This document shows, one piece after another, positions 31,534-41,830 of a stretch of DNA of 64,000 nt (the first letter of the stretch is position 1; every line of letters begins with the position of its first letter). This DNA is from Thermomonas paludicola. Lineage in GTDB: Bacteria > Pseudomonadota > Gammaproteobacteria > Xanthomonadales > Xanthomonadaceae. The position numbers and the translations under genes are program-made. The stretch covers positions 682,001 through 746,000 of the forward strand of contig NZ_CP093311.1 in NCBI RefSeq assembly GCF_024498955.1, read 5' to 3'. Under the pieces are notes generated by a model. It saw only the letters and a list, made by a program, of their open reading frames with translations, did not search any database and was not told where the DNA came from.

Positions 31534-32265
31534 TCAGTGACCGAGTTCGAACACCATCTCCACGTTGACTGACACCGTGCTTTCGCCCGGCGCAATCGCG
31601 GTTTCCTTGGCGGCGCCGGCGTCGGCGGCCATCATTCGCAGCATCGGCATGGGCCGGGGCTGGCTGGCGCCTCCCTCGCTGATGCTGACGATCCGCAGCA
31701 CGCGCATGTCCAGCGCCTTGGCGTAGGTCTGCGCCTGGGCCTGCGCTTTCTTGATCGCAGCGAGGCGTGCTTCCTCGATCGCGGCGTCCGGTTTGTCGAT
31801 TTCGAAGCTGGGGCCGTTGATCTGGTTGGCGCCTTGTGCCACCAGCGTATCCAGCACCTTGCCCAGGCGGGCAAGCTCGCGCACCTTCACGTTCACCGTA
31901 TTGCTGGCCTGGTAGCCGACGATGGCCGGCGGCGCGTTTTCCACGTATTTGTATTGCGGGTTGAGGTTGATCCCGCTGGTCTGGATGTCGCGCGCGGCGA
32001 TGCCGGCGGCACGCAGCGCCGCCATCACCTTGTCCATTTGCACGGCGTTGTCGCGCATCGCCGCATTGGCATCCGCCGCTTGGCTGACCACGCCGGTCGA
32101 CAGGGTGGCCACGTCCGGTGCGCGGCTGGCGTCGGCGGTGGCCGAAACCGACAACAGGGTGCCCTGCGGTACGGCAGTGGCGACCTCGGCGGAAGGGTGG
32201 GCGTTGACGGTCATCGGCGCGGCGGCAGCAAGGGCAAGGGCGAGAACGAGCGGACGTAACGACAT
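31534..32265 (-). CDS. SIMPL (DUF541) domain periplasmic protein
   Basis: 243 aa with a signal peptide (MSLRPLVLALALAAAAPMTVNA). The mature part is a SIMPL domain: LLSVSATADASRAPDVATLSTGVVSQAADANAAM, IQTSGINLNPQYKY and GYQASNTVNVKVRELARLGKVLD, then AIKKAQAQAQTYAKALDMRV. E. coli YggE and Brucella BP26 are relatives; YggE has been linked to oxidative stress, but the molecular activity is unknown. Monocistronic on the minus strand, with its own terminator. Confidence 0.88.
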   Translation of the reverse strand: MSLRPLVLALALAAAAPMTVNAHPSAEVATAVPQGTLLSVSATADASRAPDVATLSTGVVSQAADANAAMRDNAVQMDKVMAALRAAGIAARDIQTSGINLNPQYKYVENAPPAIVGYQASNTVNVKVRELARLGKVLDTLVAQGANQINGPSFEIDKPDAAIEEARLAAIKKAQAQAQTYAKALDMRVLRIVSISEGGASQPRPMPMLRMMAADAGAAKETAIAPGESTVSVNVEMVFELGH

Positions 32266-32389
32266 GATGGACTCCTGGAATGGGTGGGGGAAGGATGCAC
32301 ACGCAGCGAGTGAACGCTCGGTGAGCCGCGATGGGGTGATTGGCGCGGGCAGGCGCAGCGCGTCATCGGTGAACGGTTAGACTTCCTCC

Positions 32390-32959
32390 ATGCTGCATCT
32401 TGCCTCGCGCTCACCCCGCCGTGCCGACCTGTTGACCCGCCTCGGGTTGGAGTTTGGCCTGATCGACCTCGACATTCCCGAACAGCAGGGAGCCAGCGAG
32501 GCCGCCGCCGACTATGTGCGCCGGGTGGCGCGCGAGAAAGCCGGTGCCGGCCTGCTGAGCGTGGTCGCGGCTCCGGATGCGGTGGTGCTGGGGGCCGACA
32601 CCGAAGTCGTTCTGGATGGCGTGGTGTTCGGCAAACCGCTCGACGTGGTGGATGCGGCGGCCATGTTGCGGCGCTTGTCGGGCCGCAGCCATGAGGTGAT
32701 GACGGCGGTGTCGCTGGTAAGCGCCGGGTGGGAGGCGCAAGCGGTGTCGTTGACCAGGGTGACCGTGGAGCCGCTGTCCGATGCAGCCATTGATCGCTAT
32801 CTCGATGGCGGTGAGTGGCGAGGCAAGGCGGGCGCCTACGCCATCCAGGGCTGCTTCGAGGCGCACGTGGAACGCCTGGAGGGCAGCTATTCCGGGGTCA
32901 TGGGGTTGCCGCTGCATGAGACGGCGCGGCTGCTGCGCCAGTCCGGGTTGCTGCCATGA
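32390..32959 (+). CDS. maf: Maf/YhdE-type nucleoside triphosphate pyrophosphatase
   Basis: Hydrolyses non-canonical or methylated nucleoside triphosphates such as dTTP and UTP. 189 aa. Family motifs: LHLASRSPRRADLLTRLGLEF, YVRRVAREKAGAG, VVLGADTEVVLDG, GKPLD, LSGRSHEVMTAVSL, and GKAGAYAIQGCFEAHVERLEGSYSGVMGLPL. The order maf-rng-yhdP-tldD matches E. coli (yhdE-rng-yhdP-tldD), which favours the YhdE subgroup. A 4-nt ATGA overlap couples it to rng. Confidence 0.93.
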   Translation: MLHLASRSPRRADLLTRLGLEFGLIDLDIPEQQGASEAAADYVRRVAREKAGAGLLSVVAAPDAVVLGADTEVVLDGVVFGKPLDVVDAAAMLRRLSGRSHEVMTAVSLVSAGWEAQAVSLTRVTVEPLSDAAIDRYLDGGEWRGKAGAYAIQGCFEAHVERLEGSYSGVMGLPLHETARLLRQSGLLP

Positions 32960-34452
32960 GTGAAGAGCTGCTGGTCAACGTGACGCCGCGCGAGACGCGG
33001 GTGGCGGTGGTTGAAAACGGCATGCTGCAGGAGTTGCATATCGAGCGTGGCAGCCAGCGCGGGGTAGTCGGCAATATCTACAAAGGCAAGGTGCAGCGGG
33101 TGATGCCGGGCATGCAGGCCGCCTTCGTGGATGTCGGCCTCGAACGCGCGGCGTTTCTGCACGCCAATGACATTTTCCGCAGTGCGCCGGTGGACGCGGG
33201 AGACGTGCCGGTCGCGCCGCCGCCGCAGGTGCAGGTGCAGATCACCGAGTTGTTGCGCGATGGCGCCGACATCGTGGTGCAGGTGGTCAAGGACCCGATC
33301 GGCAGCAAGGGCGCGCGGTTGACGACCCAGATCAGCATTCCCTCGCGCTATCTGGTGCTGCTGCCCCGATCGAAGGTGATCGGCGTTTCCGCGCGCATTG
33401 AAGATGAGGCCGAGCGCGCGCGCTTGAAGGCCCTGATCGCCGAGCTGGCCGCCGGCGGCGAGCATGCCGCGCCCGAGCATGGCTTCATCGTGCGCACCAA
33501 TGCCGAGGGTCAACCGGCGGAAGCGCTGGCCGAAGACATTGCCTACCTGCGGCGGGTATGGGCCCTGATCGAGAGCGGTTCCATGGCGGCAAGCGTGGGC
33601 AGCCGCATCTATGAAGACCTCAGCCTGCCGCTGCGCGCGGTGCGCGACCTGATCCGCCGCGACGTGGACAAGGTGAAGGTGGATTCACGCGAGACCTGCG
33701 AGCGGTTGCGGGAATTTGCCGCGCAGTACATGCCGGAGCTGGCGGAGAAGATCGAACATTATTCCGGCGCGCGTCCGATCTTCGACCTGTATGGCGTGGA
33801 GGACGAAATCCAGCGCGCGCTGGACAAGCAGGTGCCGCTGAAGTCGGGCGGCTACCTGGTCATCGACCAGACCGAGGCGATGACCACGGTGGACGTGAAC
33901 ACCGGCAGCTTCCTCGGCCAGCGCAATCTCGAAGAGACCGTGTATCGCACCAATCTGGAAGCCGCGCAGGCGGTGGCGCGGCAGCTGCGCCTGCGCAACC
34001 TGGGCGGCATCATCATCATCGACTTCATCGACATGCACGATGCCGAGCATCGGCGGCAGGTGCTGCGCACGCTGGAGAAGTCGCTGGCGAAGGATCACGC
34101 CAAGACCACGGTGTACGACTTCTCGCCGCTGGGACTGGTGGAGATGACCCGCAAACGCACGGTGGAGTCGCTGGAACGGCAGCTGTGCGAGCCCTGCCAC
34201 GAATGCGGCGGGCGCGGGATGGTCAAGACGGCGGAAACCGTGACCTACGAGGTTTTCCGCGAAATCGTGCGCGCCGTGCGCCAGTTCGATGCCGCGCGGC
34301 TGCTGGTCATCGCCTCGCCGCAGCTGGTGGCGCGCATTACCGACGAGGAATCCAACGCGGTGGCGGAGCTGGAAGAGTTCATCGGCAAGTCGATCCGCTT
34401 CCAGGCCGATGCGCAGTACCTGCAAGAGCAGTTCGATGTCGTGCTGCTTTGA
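32956..34452 (+). CDS. rng: Ribonuclease G
   Basis: Endoribonuclease that matures the 5' end of 16S rRNA and helps degrade mRNA. 498 aa, near E. coli RNase G length (489) and without the long C-terminal scaffold of RNase E. Seen: S1 domain (about 35-130, GNIYKGKVQRVMPGMQAAFVDVGLERAAFLHAND), DQTEAMTTVDVNTGSFLG with catalytic Asp, IIIIDFIDMHDAEHRRQVL and the Zn-link Cys pair in CEPCHECGGRG. Confidence 0.96.
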   Translation: MSEELLVNVTPRETRVAVVENGMLQELHIERGSQRGVVGNIYKGKVQRVMPGMQAAFVDVGLERAAFLHANDIFRSAPVDAGDVPVAPPPQVQVQITELLRDGADIVVQVVKDPIGSKGARLTTQISIPSRYLVLLPRSKVIGVSARIEDEAERARLKALIAELAAGGEHAAPEHGFIVRTNAEGQPAEALAEDIAYLRRVWALIESGSMAASVGSRIYEDLSLPLRAVRDLIRRDVDKVKVDSRETCERLREFAAQYMPELAEKIEHYSGARPIFDLYGVEDEIQRALDKQVPLKSGGYLVIDQTEAMTTVDVNTGSFLGQRNLEETVYRTNLEAAQAVARQLRLRNLGGIIIIDFIDMHDAEHRRQVLRTLEKSLAKDHAKTTVYDFSPLGLVEMTRKRTVESLERQLCEPCHECGGRGMVKTAETVTYEVFREIVRAVRQFDAARLLVIASPQLVARITDEESNAVAELEEFIGKSIRFQADAQYLQEQFDVVLL

Positions 34453-34458
34453 GTCCGC

Positions 34459-37400
34459 GTGGCGGTCATGGGCCCACCGCCGATGACCATGCCTTGGCGC
34501 CATCGCCTGCGTCTGCTCAGGCGCGGTGCCTGGTATGCGTTGGCTGGGGTGTTGTTGCTGGTGGCGCTGCTGGCCACCGTGGCCAACCAGCTGTTGCCGA
34601 TGGTCGAGCAGCGTCCGGAGCAGGTGGCGGCATGGCTGAGCGCGCGCGCGCAGCGCAAGGTGACCTTCGACCGGCTTGAAACCGAATGGACTCGGCGTGG
34701 CCCGCTGCTGCAGCTGGACAATTTGCGCATTGGCGATGGCCCCGATGCGCTGCCGATCGGTGATGCGGAAATTCTGGTTGCACCCTACGCCGGACTGTTG
34801 CCGGGGCGCTCGCTGACTGAGCTGCGTTTGCGCGGGTTGGACCTGACCCTGCAGCGCGACAGCAATGGCCAATGGCAGGTGCGTGGGTTGCCGGGCCAGC
34901 AGACCGGCGGCGATCCGCTGGATGCGCTGGCGCATCTGGGTGAACTGCAGATCGCACAGGCGCGGCTGCGCGTGCTGGCGCCGGAGCTTGGGCTTGACCT
35001 GCGGCTGCCGCGCATCGATCTGCGCCTGCAGGTCAACGGCAGTCGCGTGCGCGCGGGTGCGCGCGCCTGGTTGCGTGCGGACGCGACGCCATTCGACATT
35101 GCCGGCGATCTGGATCGCCGCAGCGGTGACGGCCAGGTCTATGCAGGGACGCGGCAGGTGGATCTGGCGGAAGTCGCCGGCACCGTGCATTTGCTCGGCG
35201 TCACGCCCATCAGCGGCAAGGGTGCGCTGCAGGGCTGGGCACGCCTGCAGGGCCACCGGGTGGTTGCGGTACACGCGGTTGCCGGGTTGAAGGATGTGCG
35301 CCTGCGCGGGGCACCGTTGCCGGACGCGCCGGCCCCAAGCCGCGCGTTGGGCGAGTTGGCGCTGGATGCCCGCTGGGCCGGCAGCCTGGCCGATTGGCAG
35401 CTTCACGTGGCGCGGCTGCGCTTGGGCAGTGGCGCGCAGCCACAAACGCTGGATGGGCTGGCGCTGGCGGGTGGCCACCACTATGCCCTGCGTGCACGGC
35501 GATTGGATGCAGCCCCGCTGCTGCAGCTTGCGATGCTCGGCAATGCGCTGTCCCCCGGGTTGCGGCATTGGCTGCAGGCAGCCGCGCCGGGCGCGCTGCT
35601 GGAGGATGTGGAATTTGCGGGCGGTGGCGGCAAGCTGCGCGCCAGCGCGCGCCTGCGCGGCTTCCGCTTTGATCCGGTCGGGCATGCGCCCGGCCTGCGC
35701 GGCGTGGGTGGGTGGCTGCAGGCGGATCAGGACGGGCTGCGGCTGCGCTTTGATCGCAGCGCGCAGGTGGCATTCGATTGGCCCGCCGGGTTCGGTGTCG
35801 TCCACGAATTCAAGCTCGATGGCGAAGCCGTTGTGTGGCGTGACGGCGCGGGCTGGACCGTGCGGACGCCGGGGCTCGCCCTCGCCGGCGGCGCGTTGCA
35901 GATGCGGGCGCGTGGCGGCATCGGATTCCAGGGCGACGGCAGCCGCCCGCATCTGGACATCGCCGCAGACATTGGCGATACGCCGATTTCAATGGCGCAC
36001 GGCTTCTGGATCCACCACCTGATGCCCAAGGCGACGGTGCAGTGGCTGGACATGGCCCTGCAGGGCGGCACCCTGCGCAACGTTCATGCGATCGTCGCGG
36101 GTGACCTGGACGACTGGCCGTTCCGCAATGAGCCGGGCATGGCCGGTGCCGGCGTGTTTCGTGCGGATGCGCATATCGACGATGGCACGGTGAAATTCCA
36201 GCGCGACTGGCCGGCGGCGCAGCAGATGGATGCCGACGTCAGCTTCGTGGCCGACGGGTTCACCGTGAACGGGCGGGCGCAGCTTGCCGGCGTTCCGATA
36301 CCGGCCTTCAGCGCGGGCATCGCCCGCTTCCGCGAAGCCGAGCTGCGGGTGGATGCGCAGGCAGCAGGCGATGCACGCAATTTCCTGACGATGCTGCGCG
36401 CCAGCCCGCTGCACAAGGACTATGGCGAGATCATGGACAACCTGCGCGCGGCGGGCCCGGCGCAGGCGGGGTTCCACATGCTGCTGCCGCTGCACCATGA
36501 CCAGCCGGTGCCGCCCACCATCGAAGGTACGGTGACGCTGGCCGGGGTGCAGCTGGGCGAGCAGCGTTACAAGCTCGATTTCCAGCAGGTGCGCGGGCAG
36601 GCGCGCTACGACCGTGGCGGCTTCGAGGCGCCTGCGCTGCAGGTGCGTCACGAGGGCGCGCCCGGGCTGCTGGCGCTGCGTGCCGGGCCGCATGTGCGTG
36701 ATCCCGCGCAGGCGTTCGAGGCGCAATTGCAGACCCAGGCCGATATCGATGGGCTGCTTGATCAGGCGGGCAATCTGGATTGGCTGAAGCCGCACGTGCG
36801 CGGCAGCTCGGCCTGGACTGCGGAAATTTCGGTTCCGCGCGCGGCTGGAAAAGGCACGCCGACCTCCCGGCTGCGGCTGCGTTCCAATCTGGTGGGCACG
36901 GTGTTCGACCTGCCCGAGCCATTGCGCAAGGCAGCCGGCATGGCGTTGCCCGCCACGGTCGATCTGCGCCTGCCGCTTGACGGTGGCGAGGTCGTGGCCA
37001 CCCTGGGCAATCTGCTGTCGCTGCGCAGCCGCAGCGTGAAGGGCCAGACCGGCCTGCGCGTGCAATTGGGTGGTGGCGACGCCGGCCCGCCGCCGGCGCG
37101 CGGGCTGTCGGTAAGCGGGCAGGTGGATCGGCTTGATGCACTGGACTGGATCGGGCTTGCCGCCGGTGGTCGCGGCAATGGCGACCTGCCGCTGCAGCGC
37201 ATCGATGTGCAAGCGCAGCGGCTGCGCCTGCTGGGCAGCGAATTTGCCGCGGCCAAGCTGCAGCTGATGCCCGCTGCGCGCGGGACCGCCGTGCAGGTGC
37301 AGGGCGCGGGGATTGCCGGCAGCCTGATGGTGCCGGAAGCCGATGGGGCAGCCGTGACCGGTCGCTTCGACAGGCTGTATTGGGGACTGCCCGGTGTCGA

Positions 37401-38292
37401 TGCGGCTGGCGCGGCTTCACCGCTGGGGATCCGGTTCGATCCGGCAGCCATTCCGCCGCTGCTGTTCGACGTGGCCGACCTGCGCATCGGCGAAGTGGCG
37501 CTGGGGCGTGCGCGCTTCCGCAGCACGCCGGTCGCCGGCGGCTTGCGTCTGGACGAATTCACCACCAGTGGTGGCAAGCAGCGGCTGGCCGCCAGTGGAA
37601 GCTGGGTGGGGCGCGGCGCGGGCGAGCGCAGCCAGCTCAAGCTGGAAGCCAATAGCGACGACATCGGCGTGCTGCTGGCCGGACTGGGGCTGGGCGGTCA
37701 GGTGCGCGGTGGCAAGGGCCGGCTGGGACTGGAGGCGAACTGGGCCGGCGGTCCGGAGGCGTTCTCGCCGGGCACCGTGGCGGCGCTGCTGGCGCTGGAT
37801 GCCCGCGACGGCCACCTGCTGGAACTGGAGCCCGGCGCGGGCCGGGTGCTGGGCCTGCTGGGCATTGCCCAGTTGCGGCGCCGGCTGACCCTGGACTTCA
37901 GCGACTTCTTCAGCAAGGGCTTTGCGTTTGACCGGATCCAGGGCAATGCACGGCTGGCCCAAGGGATCCTGCACACCGACAATCTCGCCATTCGCGGCCC
38001 CGCCGCCGATATCCTGGTGCGCGGCGACACCGATTTGCGCAACCAGCGCTTCGACCAGAGCGTGGACGTGCTGCCCAAGTCCGGCGGCTTGCTGACCGCG
38101 GTGGGCGCGCTGGCCGGCGGGCCGGTGGGCGCGGCGGTGGGCGCGGTGGCCAACGCCGTGTTGGACAAGCCGATGCGTGGCTTGGGCGCAAAGCACTACC
38201 GCATCACCGGGCCATGGGCATCCCCGGCAATCGAAACGCAGGCGCACGCGGCATTGCCGGTGGCCACCACGACGCCCACCCAAGGCGATTGA
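34459..38292 (+). CDS. yhdP: YhdP-family AsmA-like protein (lipid-transfer repeating beta-groove type)
   Basis: 1277 aa from GTG 34459; ATG 34468 or 34483 may be the true start. One N-terminal membrane segment (WYALAGVLLLVALLATVANQLLP) is followed by a very long periplasmic region with AsmA-like ends. YhdP, TamB and YdbH are redundant bridges that carry phospholipids to the outer membrane in E. coli. The C-terminal LDFSDFFSKGFAFDRIQGNARLAQGILHTDNL and KPMRGLGAKHYRITGPW fit the YhdP group. It sits between rng and tldD as in E. coli, which supports the symbol. Confidence 0.9.
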   Translation: MAVMGPPPMTMPWRHRLRLLRRGAWYALAGVLLLVALLATVANQLLPMVEQRPEQVAAWLSARAQRKVTFDRLETEWTRRGPLLQLDNLRIGDGPDALPIGDAEILVAPYAGLLPGRSLTELRLRGLDLTLQRDSNGQWQVRGLPGQQTGGDPLDALAHLGELQIAQARLRVLAPELGLDLRLPRIDLRLQVNGSRVRAGARAWLRADATPFDIAGDLDRRSGDGQVYAGTRQVDLAEVAGTVHLLGVTPISGKGALQGWARLQGHRVVAVHAVAGLKDVRLRGAPLPDAPAPSRALGELALDARWAGSLADWQLHVARLRLGSGAQPQTLDGLALAGGHHYALRARRLDAAPLLQLAMLGNALSPGLRHWLQAAAPGALLEDVEFAGGGGKLRASARLRGFRFDPVGHAPGLRGVGGWLQADQDGLRLRFDRSAQVAFDWPAGFGVVHEFKLDGEAVVWRDGAGWTVRTPGLALAGGALQMRARGGIGFQGDGSRPHLDIAADIGDTPISMAHGFWIHHLMPKATVQWLDMALQGGTLRNVHAIVAGDLDDWPFRNEPGMAGAGVFRADAHIDDGTVKFQRDWPAAQQMDADVSFVADGFTVNGRAQLAGVPIPAFSAGIARFREAELRVDAQAAGDARNFLTMLRASPLHKDYGEIMDNLRAAGPAQAGFHMLLPLHHDQPVPPTIEGTVTLAGVQLGEQRYKLDFQQVRGQARYDRGGFEAPALQVRHEGAPGLLALRAGPHVRDPAQAFEAQLQTQADIDGLLDQAGNLDWLKPHVRGSSAWTAEISVPRAAGKGTPTSRLRLRSNLVGTVFDLPEPLRKAAGMALPATVDLRLPLDGGEVVATLGNLLSLRSRSVKGQTGLRVQLGGGDAGPPPARGLSVSGQVDRLDALDWIGLAAGGRGNGDLPLQRIDVQAQRLRLLGSEFAAAKLQLMPAARGTAVQVQGAGIAGSLMVPEADGAAVTGRFDRLYWGLPGVDAAGAASPLGIRFDPAAIPPLLFDVADLRIGEVALGRARFRSTPVAGGLRLDEFTTSGGKQRLAASGSWVGRGAGERSQLKLEANSDDIGVLLAGLGLGGQVRGGKGRLGLEANWAGGPEAFSPGTVAALLALDARDGHLLELEPGAGRVLGLLGIAQLRRRLTLDFSDFFSKGFAFDRIQGNARLAQGILHTDNLAIRGPAADILVRGDTDLRNQRFDQSVDVLPKSGGLLTAVGALAGGPVGAAVGAVANAVLDKPMRGLGAKHYRITGPWASPAIETQAHAALPVATTTPTQGD

Positions 38293-38342
38293 TTCCGGCC
38301 CGATGGCCGCCATTTTCCAGCAAGGCTTTCCACAAACCACGC

Positions 38343-39782
38343 ATGAATACACTGACGCTCGCCGAATCCGCCTTGCTCGCCCCCGCCGGTCTTGACCTGC
38401 ATGCCCTGGATGGCGCCTTTGCCCGCCTGTTGGGGCCGGGCATCGATTTCGGCGACCTGTATTTCCAGCATGCGCGGCGCGAGGCGTGGAGCATGGAGGA
38501 CGGCATCGTCAAGGACGGCTCGCACAGCATCGAGCAGGGCGTGGGCGTGCGTGCGATTTCCGGCGAGAAAACCGGCTTCGCCTATTCCGATGAACTCGAC
38601 GCGCCGGCGCTGATCGCGGCGGCGCAGTCGGCGCGCGCGATCGCCCGCGATGGCCGCGCGCAGGGCGCGCACGCATTGCAGTCCAGGAGCGCCCGTGCGC
38701 TGTATCCGGCGCTGGACCCCATCGACGCGCTGGACAACCTCGTCAAGGTGGCGGCGCTGCGCCGCGTGGATGCGCTGGTGCGCGCGCTTGACCCGCGCGT
38801 GCGGCAGGTGATGGTGAGCCTGACCGGCGGCGTGGATACCGTGCTGGTGGCGCGCAGCGACGGTGTGCTGGCCGGCGATGTGCGGCCGCTGGTGCGGATG
38901 AACGTGCAGGTGATCGTGGAGCAGAACGGGCGCCGCGAATCCGGGTTTTCCGGTTTCGGCGGACGCTACGGTTATGCCGAATTGCTGGCGGGCGACAAAC
39001 CGGAGACGTTCGCGCGCGAAGCGCTGCGGCAGGCGCTGGTGAATCTGGACGCCATCGATGCTCCCGCCGGGGCAATGCCGGTGGTGTTGGGCCACGGCTG
39101 GCCGGGCGTGCTGCTGCACGAGGCGGTGGGCCACGGGTTGGAGGGCGACTTCAACCGCAAGGGCACCTCCACCTATGCCGGCCGCATCGGCCAGCGCGTT
39201 GCCGCCGCAGGCGTGACCATTGTCGATGATGGCACCCTGGACGGTCGCCGTGGCTCGCTCAGCATCGACGACGAAGGCACGCCCAGCCAGTGCACCACGC
39301 TGATCGAAGACGGCGTGCTGGTCGGCTACATGCAGGACACCCACAACGCGCGGCTGATGGGCATGGCCCCGACCGGCAATGGTCGCCGTGAATCGTTTGC
39401 GCACCTGGTGCTGCCGCGGATGACCAATACCTACATGCGGGCGGGCAGCCACGACCCGGACGACATGATCCGATCGGTGAAAAAAGGCCTGTATGCGGTC
39501 AACTTCGGCGGTGGCCAGGTGGACATCACCAGCGGCAAGTACGTGTTCTCGACCACCGAGGCCTATCTGATCGAAGATGGAAGAATCACCGTGCCCGTGA
39601 AGGGTGCGACGCTGATCGGCAACGGTCCGGAAACCATGCAGAAGGTGGCGATGATCGGTGCCGACCTGGCGCTGGATGACGGCGTGGGCATCTGCGGCAA
39701 GGACGGGCAGTCAGTGCCGGTCGGCGTGGGCCAACCCAGCTTGCTGATCTCGGAAATTACCGTGGGCGGGACGAAGGCGTGA
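38343..39782 (+). CDS. tldD: Metalloprotease TldD
   Basis: 479 aa from ATG 38343 (MNTLTLAESALLAPAGLDLH). Partner of TldE/PmbA in a heterodimeric zinc protease that digests unfolded peptides, and in some species matures microcins. The zinc site HEAVGHGLEGD is present (residues ~260-270), with the typical SGEKTGFAYSDEL, FNRKGTSTYAGRIGQRVA and GGGQVDITSGKYVFSTTEAYLIEDG. Its partner gene pmbA lies 596 bases on, past darP. Confidence 0.96.
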   Translation: MNTLTLAESALLAPAGLDLHALDGAFARLLGPGIDFGDLYFQHARREAWSMEDGIVKDGSHSIEQGVGVRAISGEKTGFAYSDELDAPALIAAAQSARAIARDGRAQGAHALQSRSARALYPALDPIDALDNLVKVAALRRVDALVRALDPRVRQVMVSLTGGVDTVLVARSDGVLAGDVRPLVRMNVQVIVEQNGRRESGFSGFGGRYGYAELLAGDKPETFAREALRQALVNLDAIDAPAGAMPVVLGHGWPGVLLHEAVGHGLEGDFNRKGTSTYAGRIGQRVAAAGVTIVDDGTLDGRRGSLSIDDEGTPSQCTTLIEDGVLVGYMQDTHNARLMGMAPTGNGRRESFAHLVLPRMTNTYMRAGSHDPDDMIRSVKKGLYAVNFGGGQVDITSGKYVFSTTEAYLIEDGRITVPVKGATLIGNGPETMQKVAMIGADLALDDGVGICGKDGQSVPVGVGQPSLLISEITVGGTKA

Positions 39783-39796
39783 TGACGCCGATGACA

Positions 39797-40378
39797 TCAG
39801 GTGTCGTCGTCTTCAAGCGCATCGTCGCTGGCGTCATCGCCGCGCGACAACAAATCCCGCAGTTCGCGGAACAGCTCGCGGAACGCGCGCGGCGGCTTGT
39901 TCTTGGCGCGTTCGTCGTGGGTATTGCGCACCAGTTGGCGCAGTTTCTGGCGGTCAACCTGCGGATGGGCGGCCACGACTGCCGTCAGCGCGGCATCGCC
40001 ATCCACGCCCAGCAGCGCCTCGCGCAGCGCTTCGGCGCGATGCAGGGCAGCGGTTTCGCGGCGCGCGGCGTCGCCGTCCTTGGACATGGCATCGCGGATC
40101 GCATCCAGCGTCGCGTCGTCCAGCTTGCGCATCTGCTTGGCCAGGAAGGCCAGCTGGCGTTTGCGCGCGCCGTGGGAGGCGATGCGCTGGGTGTCCTGGA
40201 TATGCGGCAACACGTCTTCGGGAATGGGCAGCCGGCCCAGCTGCGCCGCGGTCAGTGCCACCAGTTGCTCACCCAATTCCAGCACGTCCAGCGCCGCACG
40301 CCGTTGCGCGCTGCGGCTGGGGCTCAGGAATTCGCCGGTCTCTTCGTCATGTCCTCGCATCGCAACAGGATAAGCCAT
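39797..40378 (-). CDS. darP: Ribosome-associated protein DarP/YjgA (DUF615)
   Basis: 193 aa. DUF615 features: [58 protein letters not shown], and [32 protein letters not shown]. coli YjgA (DarP) associates with late 50S assembly intermediates. The start codon shares a base with the opposed pmbA start, a divergent darP/pmbA pairing also seen in E. coli. The C-terminus is a short acidic tail ([12 protein letters not shown]). Confidence 0.92.
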   Translation of the reverse strand: MAYPVAMRGHDEETGEFLSPSRSAQRRAALDVLELGEQLVALTAAQLGRLPIPEDVLPHIQDTQRIASHGARKRQLAFLAKQMRKLDDATLDAIRDAMSKDGDAARRETAALHRAEALREALLGVDGDAALTAVVAAHPQVDRQKLRQLVRNTHDERAKNKPPRAFRELFRELRDLLSRGDDASDDALEDDDT

Positions 40379-41754
40379 TGAACACGTTCGTCACCGATCT
40401 TGCCCCCCTTCCGGATGACAGCAGCCAGCGCCAACAGCGGCTCGCCGACGTTGCGCGGCAGCTGCTGGAGCGCGCCCGCGCCGCTGGCGCAACGCAGGCC
40501 GAGGTGAGCTGCAACGAAGACGCCGGCCTGGCGGTCAACGTGCGGATGGGCGAGGTGGAGACGGTGGAAGCCACGCGCGACCGCGGCGTCGCCATCACCG
40601 TGTATTTCGGCCAGCGCAAGGGCAGCGCCAGCACCGCCGACCTGCGCGAGGACAGCCTCGAGGCCACCGTGGCGCAGGCCTGCGCGATTGCCCGCCACAC
40701 CGAGGAGGATCCGGCGTCCGGCCTTGCCGATCCGGCGCTGATGGCCACCGTCCAGCGGGAGTTCGACAGCTGGCATCCGGCGCCGTTCGACGCCACCCGT
40801 GCCATCGATCTGGCGCTGGCCTGCGAGCAGGCGGGGCGCGAGGTGGATGCACGCATCGGCAATTCCGACGGGGCGTCGATGAATGCCAACGCCTCGCTCA
40901 GCGTGTATGCCAACTCGCATGGCTTCCTTGGCAGCGAACGTGCGACCTCCTACAGCCTGGGTTGCGCGCTGATTGCCGGCGAAGGCGAGGCGATGCAGCG
41001 GGATGGCTGGTACAGCGTGGCGCTGGCGCAGCCGGACCTGGAGGCGCCACGTGCCGTGGGTCGCAAGGCGGCGCAGCGCACGGTGGACCGGCTGGACGCG
41101 CGCCAGCTTCCCACCGGGCAGGTGCCGGTGCTGTTTGCCGCCGAAATGGCGCGTTCGCTGATTGGCAGCTTCATCGGTGCGGTATCCGGCGGTGCGCTGT
41201 ACCGCAAAGCCAGTTTCCTGCTGGACAGTGCGGGCACGCGCGTGTTCCCGGAGTGGTTTGCCATCGAGGAAGACCCGTTCCTGGCGCGCGGCTTCCGCTC
41301 GGCGGCGTTCGATGCCGAAGGCGTGGCGACGTGTCGCTCGATGCTGGTGGATGCCGGCATCGTGCAGCGCTACGTGCTGGGCAGCTATTCGGCACGCAAG
41401 CTCGGCTTGCAGACCACCGCCAATGCGGGGGGCGTGCACAACCTCGAGGTGAAGGCGAATGCAGGCGACCTGCACGCGATGGTGAAGGGCATGGCGCGCG
41501 GCCTGCTGGTGACCGAGTTGATGGGGCAGGGCGTGAATGCGATCACCGGCGACTATTCGCGCGGCGCGGCGGGCTTCTGGGTGGAGAACGGCGAGATCGC
41601 CTATCCCGTCGATGGCATCACCATCGCCGGCAACCTGAAATCGATGTTTGCGGGCATTGAGGCCGTGGGCAATGACATCGACCCGCGTTCCCATGTTCGT
41701 ACCGGCTCGATCCTGATCGGCTCGATGATGGTGGCCGGATCGGGCGCCACATGA
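40378..41754 (+). CDS. pmbA: Metalloprotease subunit PmbA/TldE
   Basis: 458 aa from a TTG at 40378, with AGGAT 6-10 nt upstream; a longer frame to 40255 would run back over darP and is unlikely. TldE lacks the zinc motif and pairs with TldD. Seen: [103 protein letters not shown] and the C-terminal [14 protein letters not shown]. Divergent from darP. Confidence 0.94.
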   Translation: MNTFVTDLAPLPDDSSQRQQRLADVARQLLERARAAGATQAEVSCNEDAGLAVNVRMGEVETVEATRDRGVAITVYFGQRKGSASTADLREDSLEATVAQACAIARHTEEDPASGLADPALMATVQREFDSWHPAPFDATRAIDLALACEQAGREVDARIGNSDGASMNANASLSVYANSHGFLGSERATSYSLGCALIAGEGEAMQRDGWYSVALAQPDLEAPRAVGRKAAQRTVDRLDARQLPTGQVPVLFAAEMARSLIGSFIGAVSGGALYRKASFLLDSAGTRVFPEWFAIEEDPFLARGFRSAAFDAEGVATCRSMLVDAGIVQRYVLGSYSARKLGLQTTANAGGVHNLEVKANAGDLHAMVKGMARGLLVTELMGQGVNAITGDYSRGAAGFWVENGEIAYPVDGITIAGNLKSMFAGIEAVGNDIDPRSHVRTGSILIGSMMVAGSGAT

Positions 41755-41830
41755 CAGAACTGTAATCCGGGGCTGTCAACCGCCTGCCAGACGCGTGCGT
41801 TGCTGCTGATGTTTCCAGTGGAGTCAGGCC

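Noticed and set aside
33685..35952. 755-aa minus-strand ORF over rng and yhdP
   Set aside because: Antisense to conserved coding sequence; no domain or ribosome-binding site seen.
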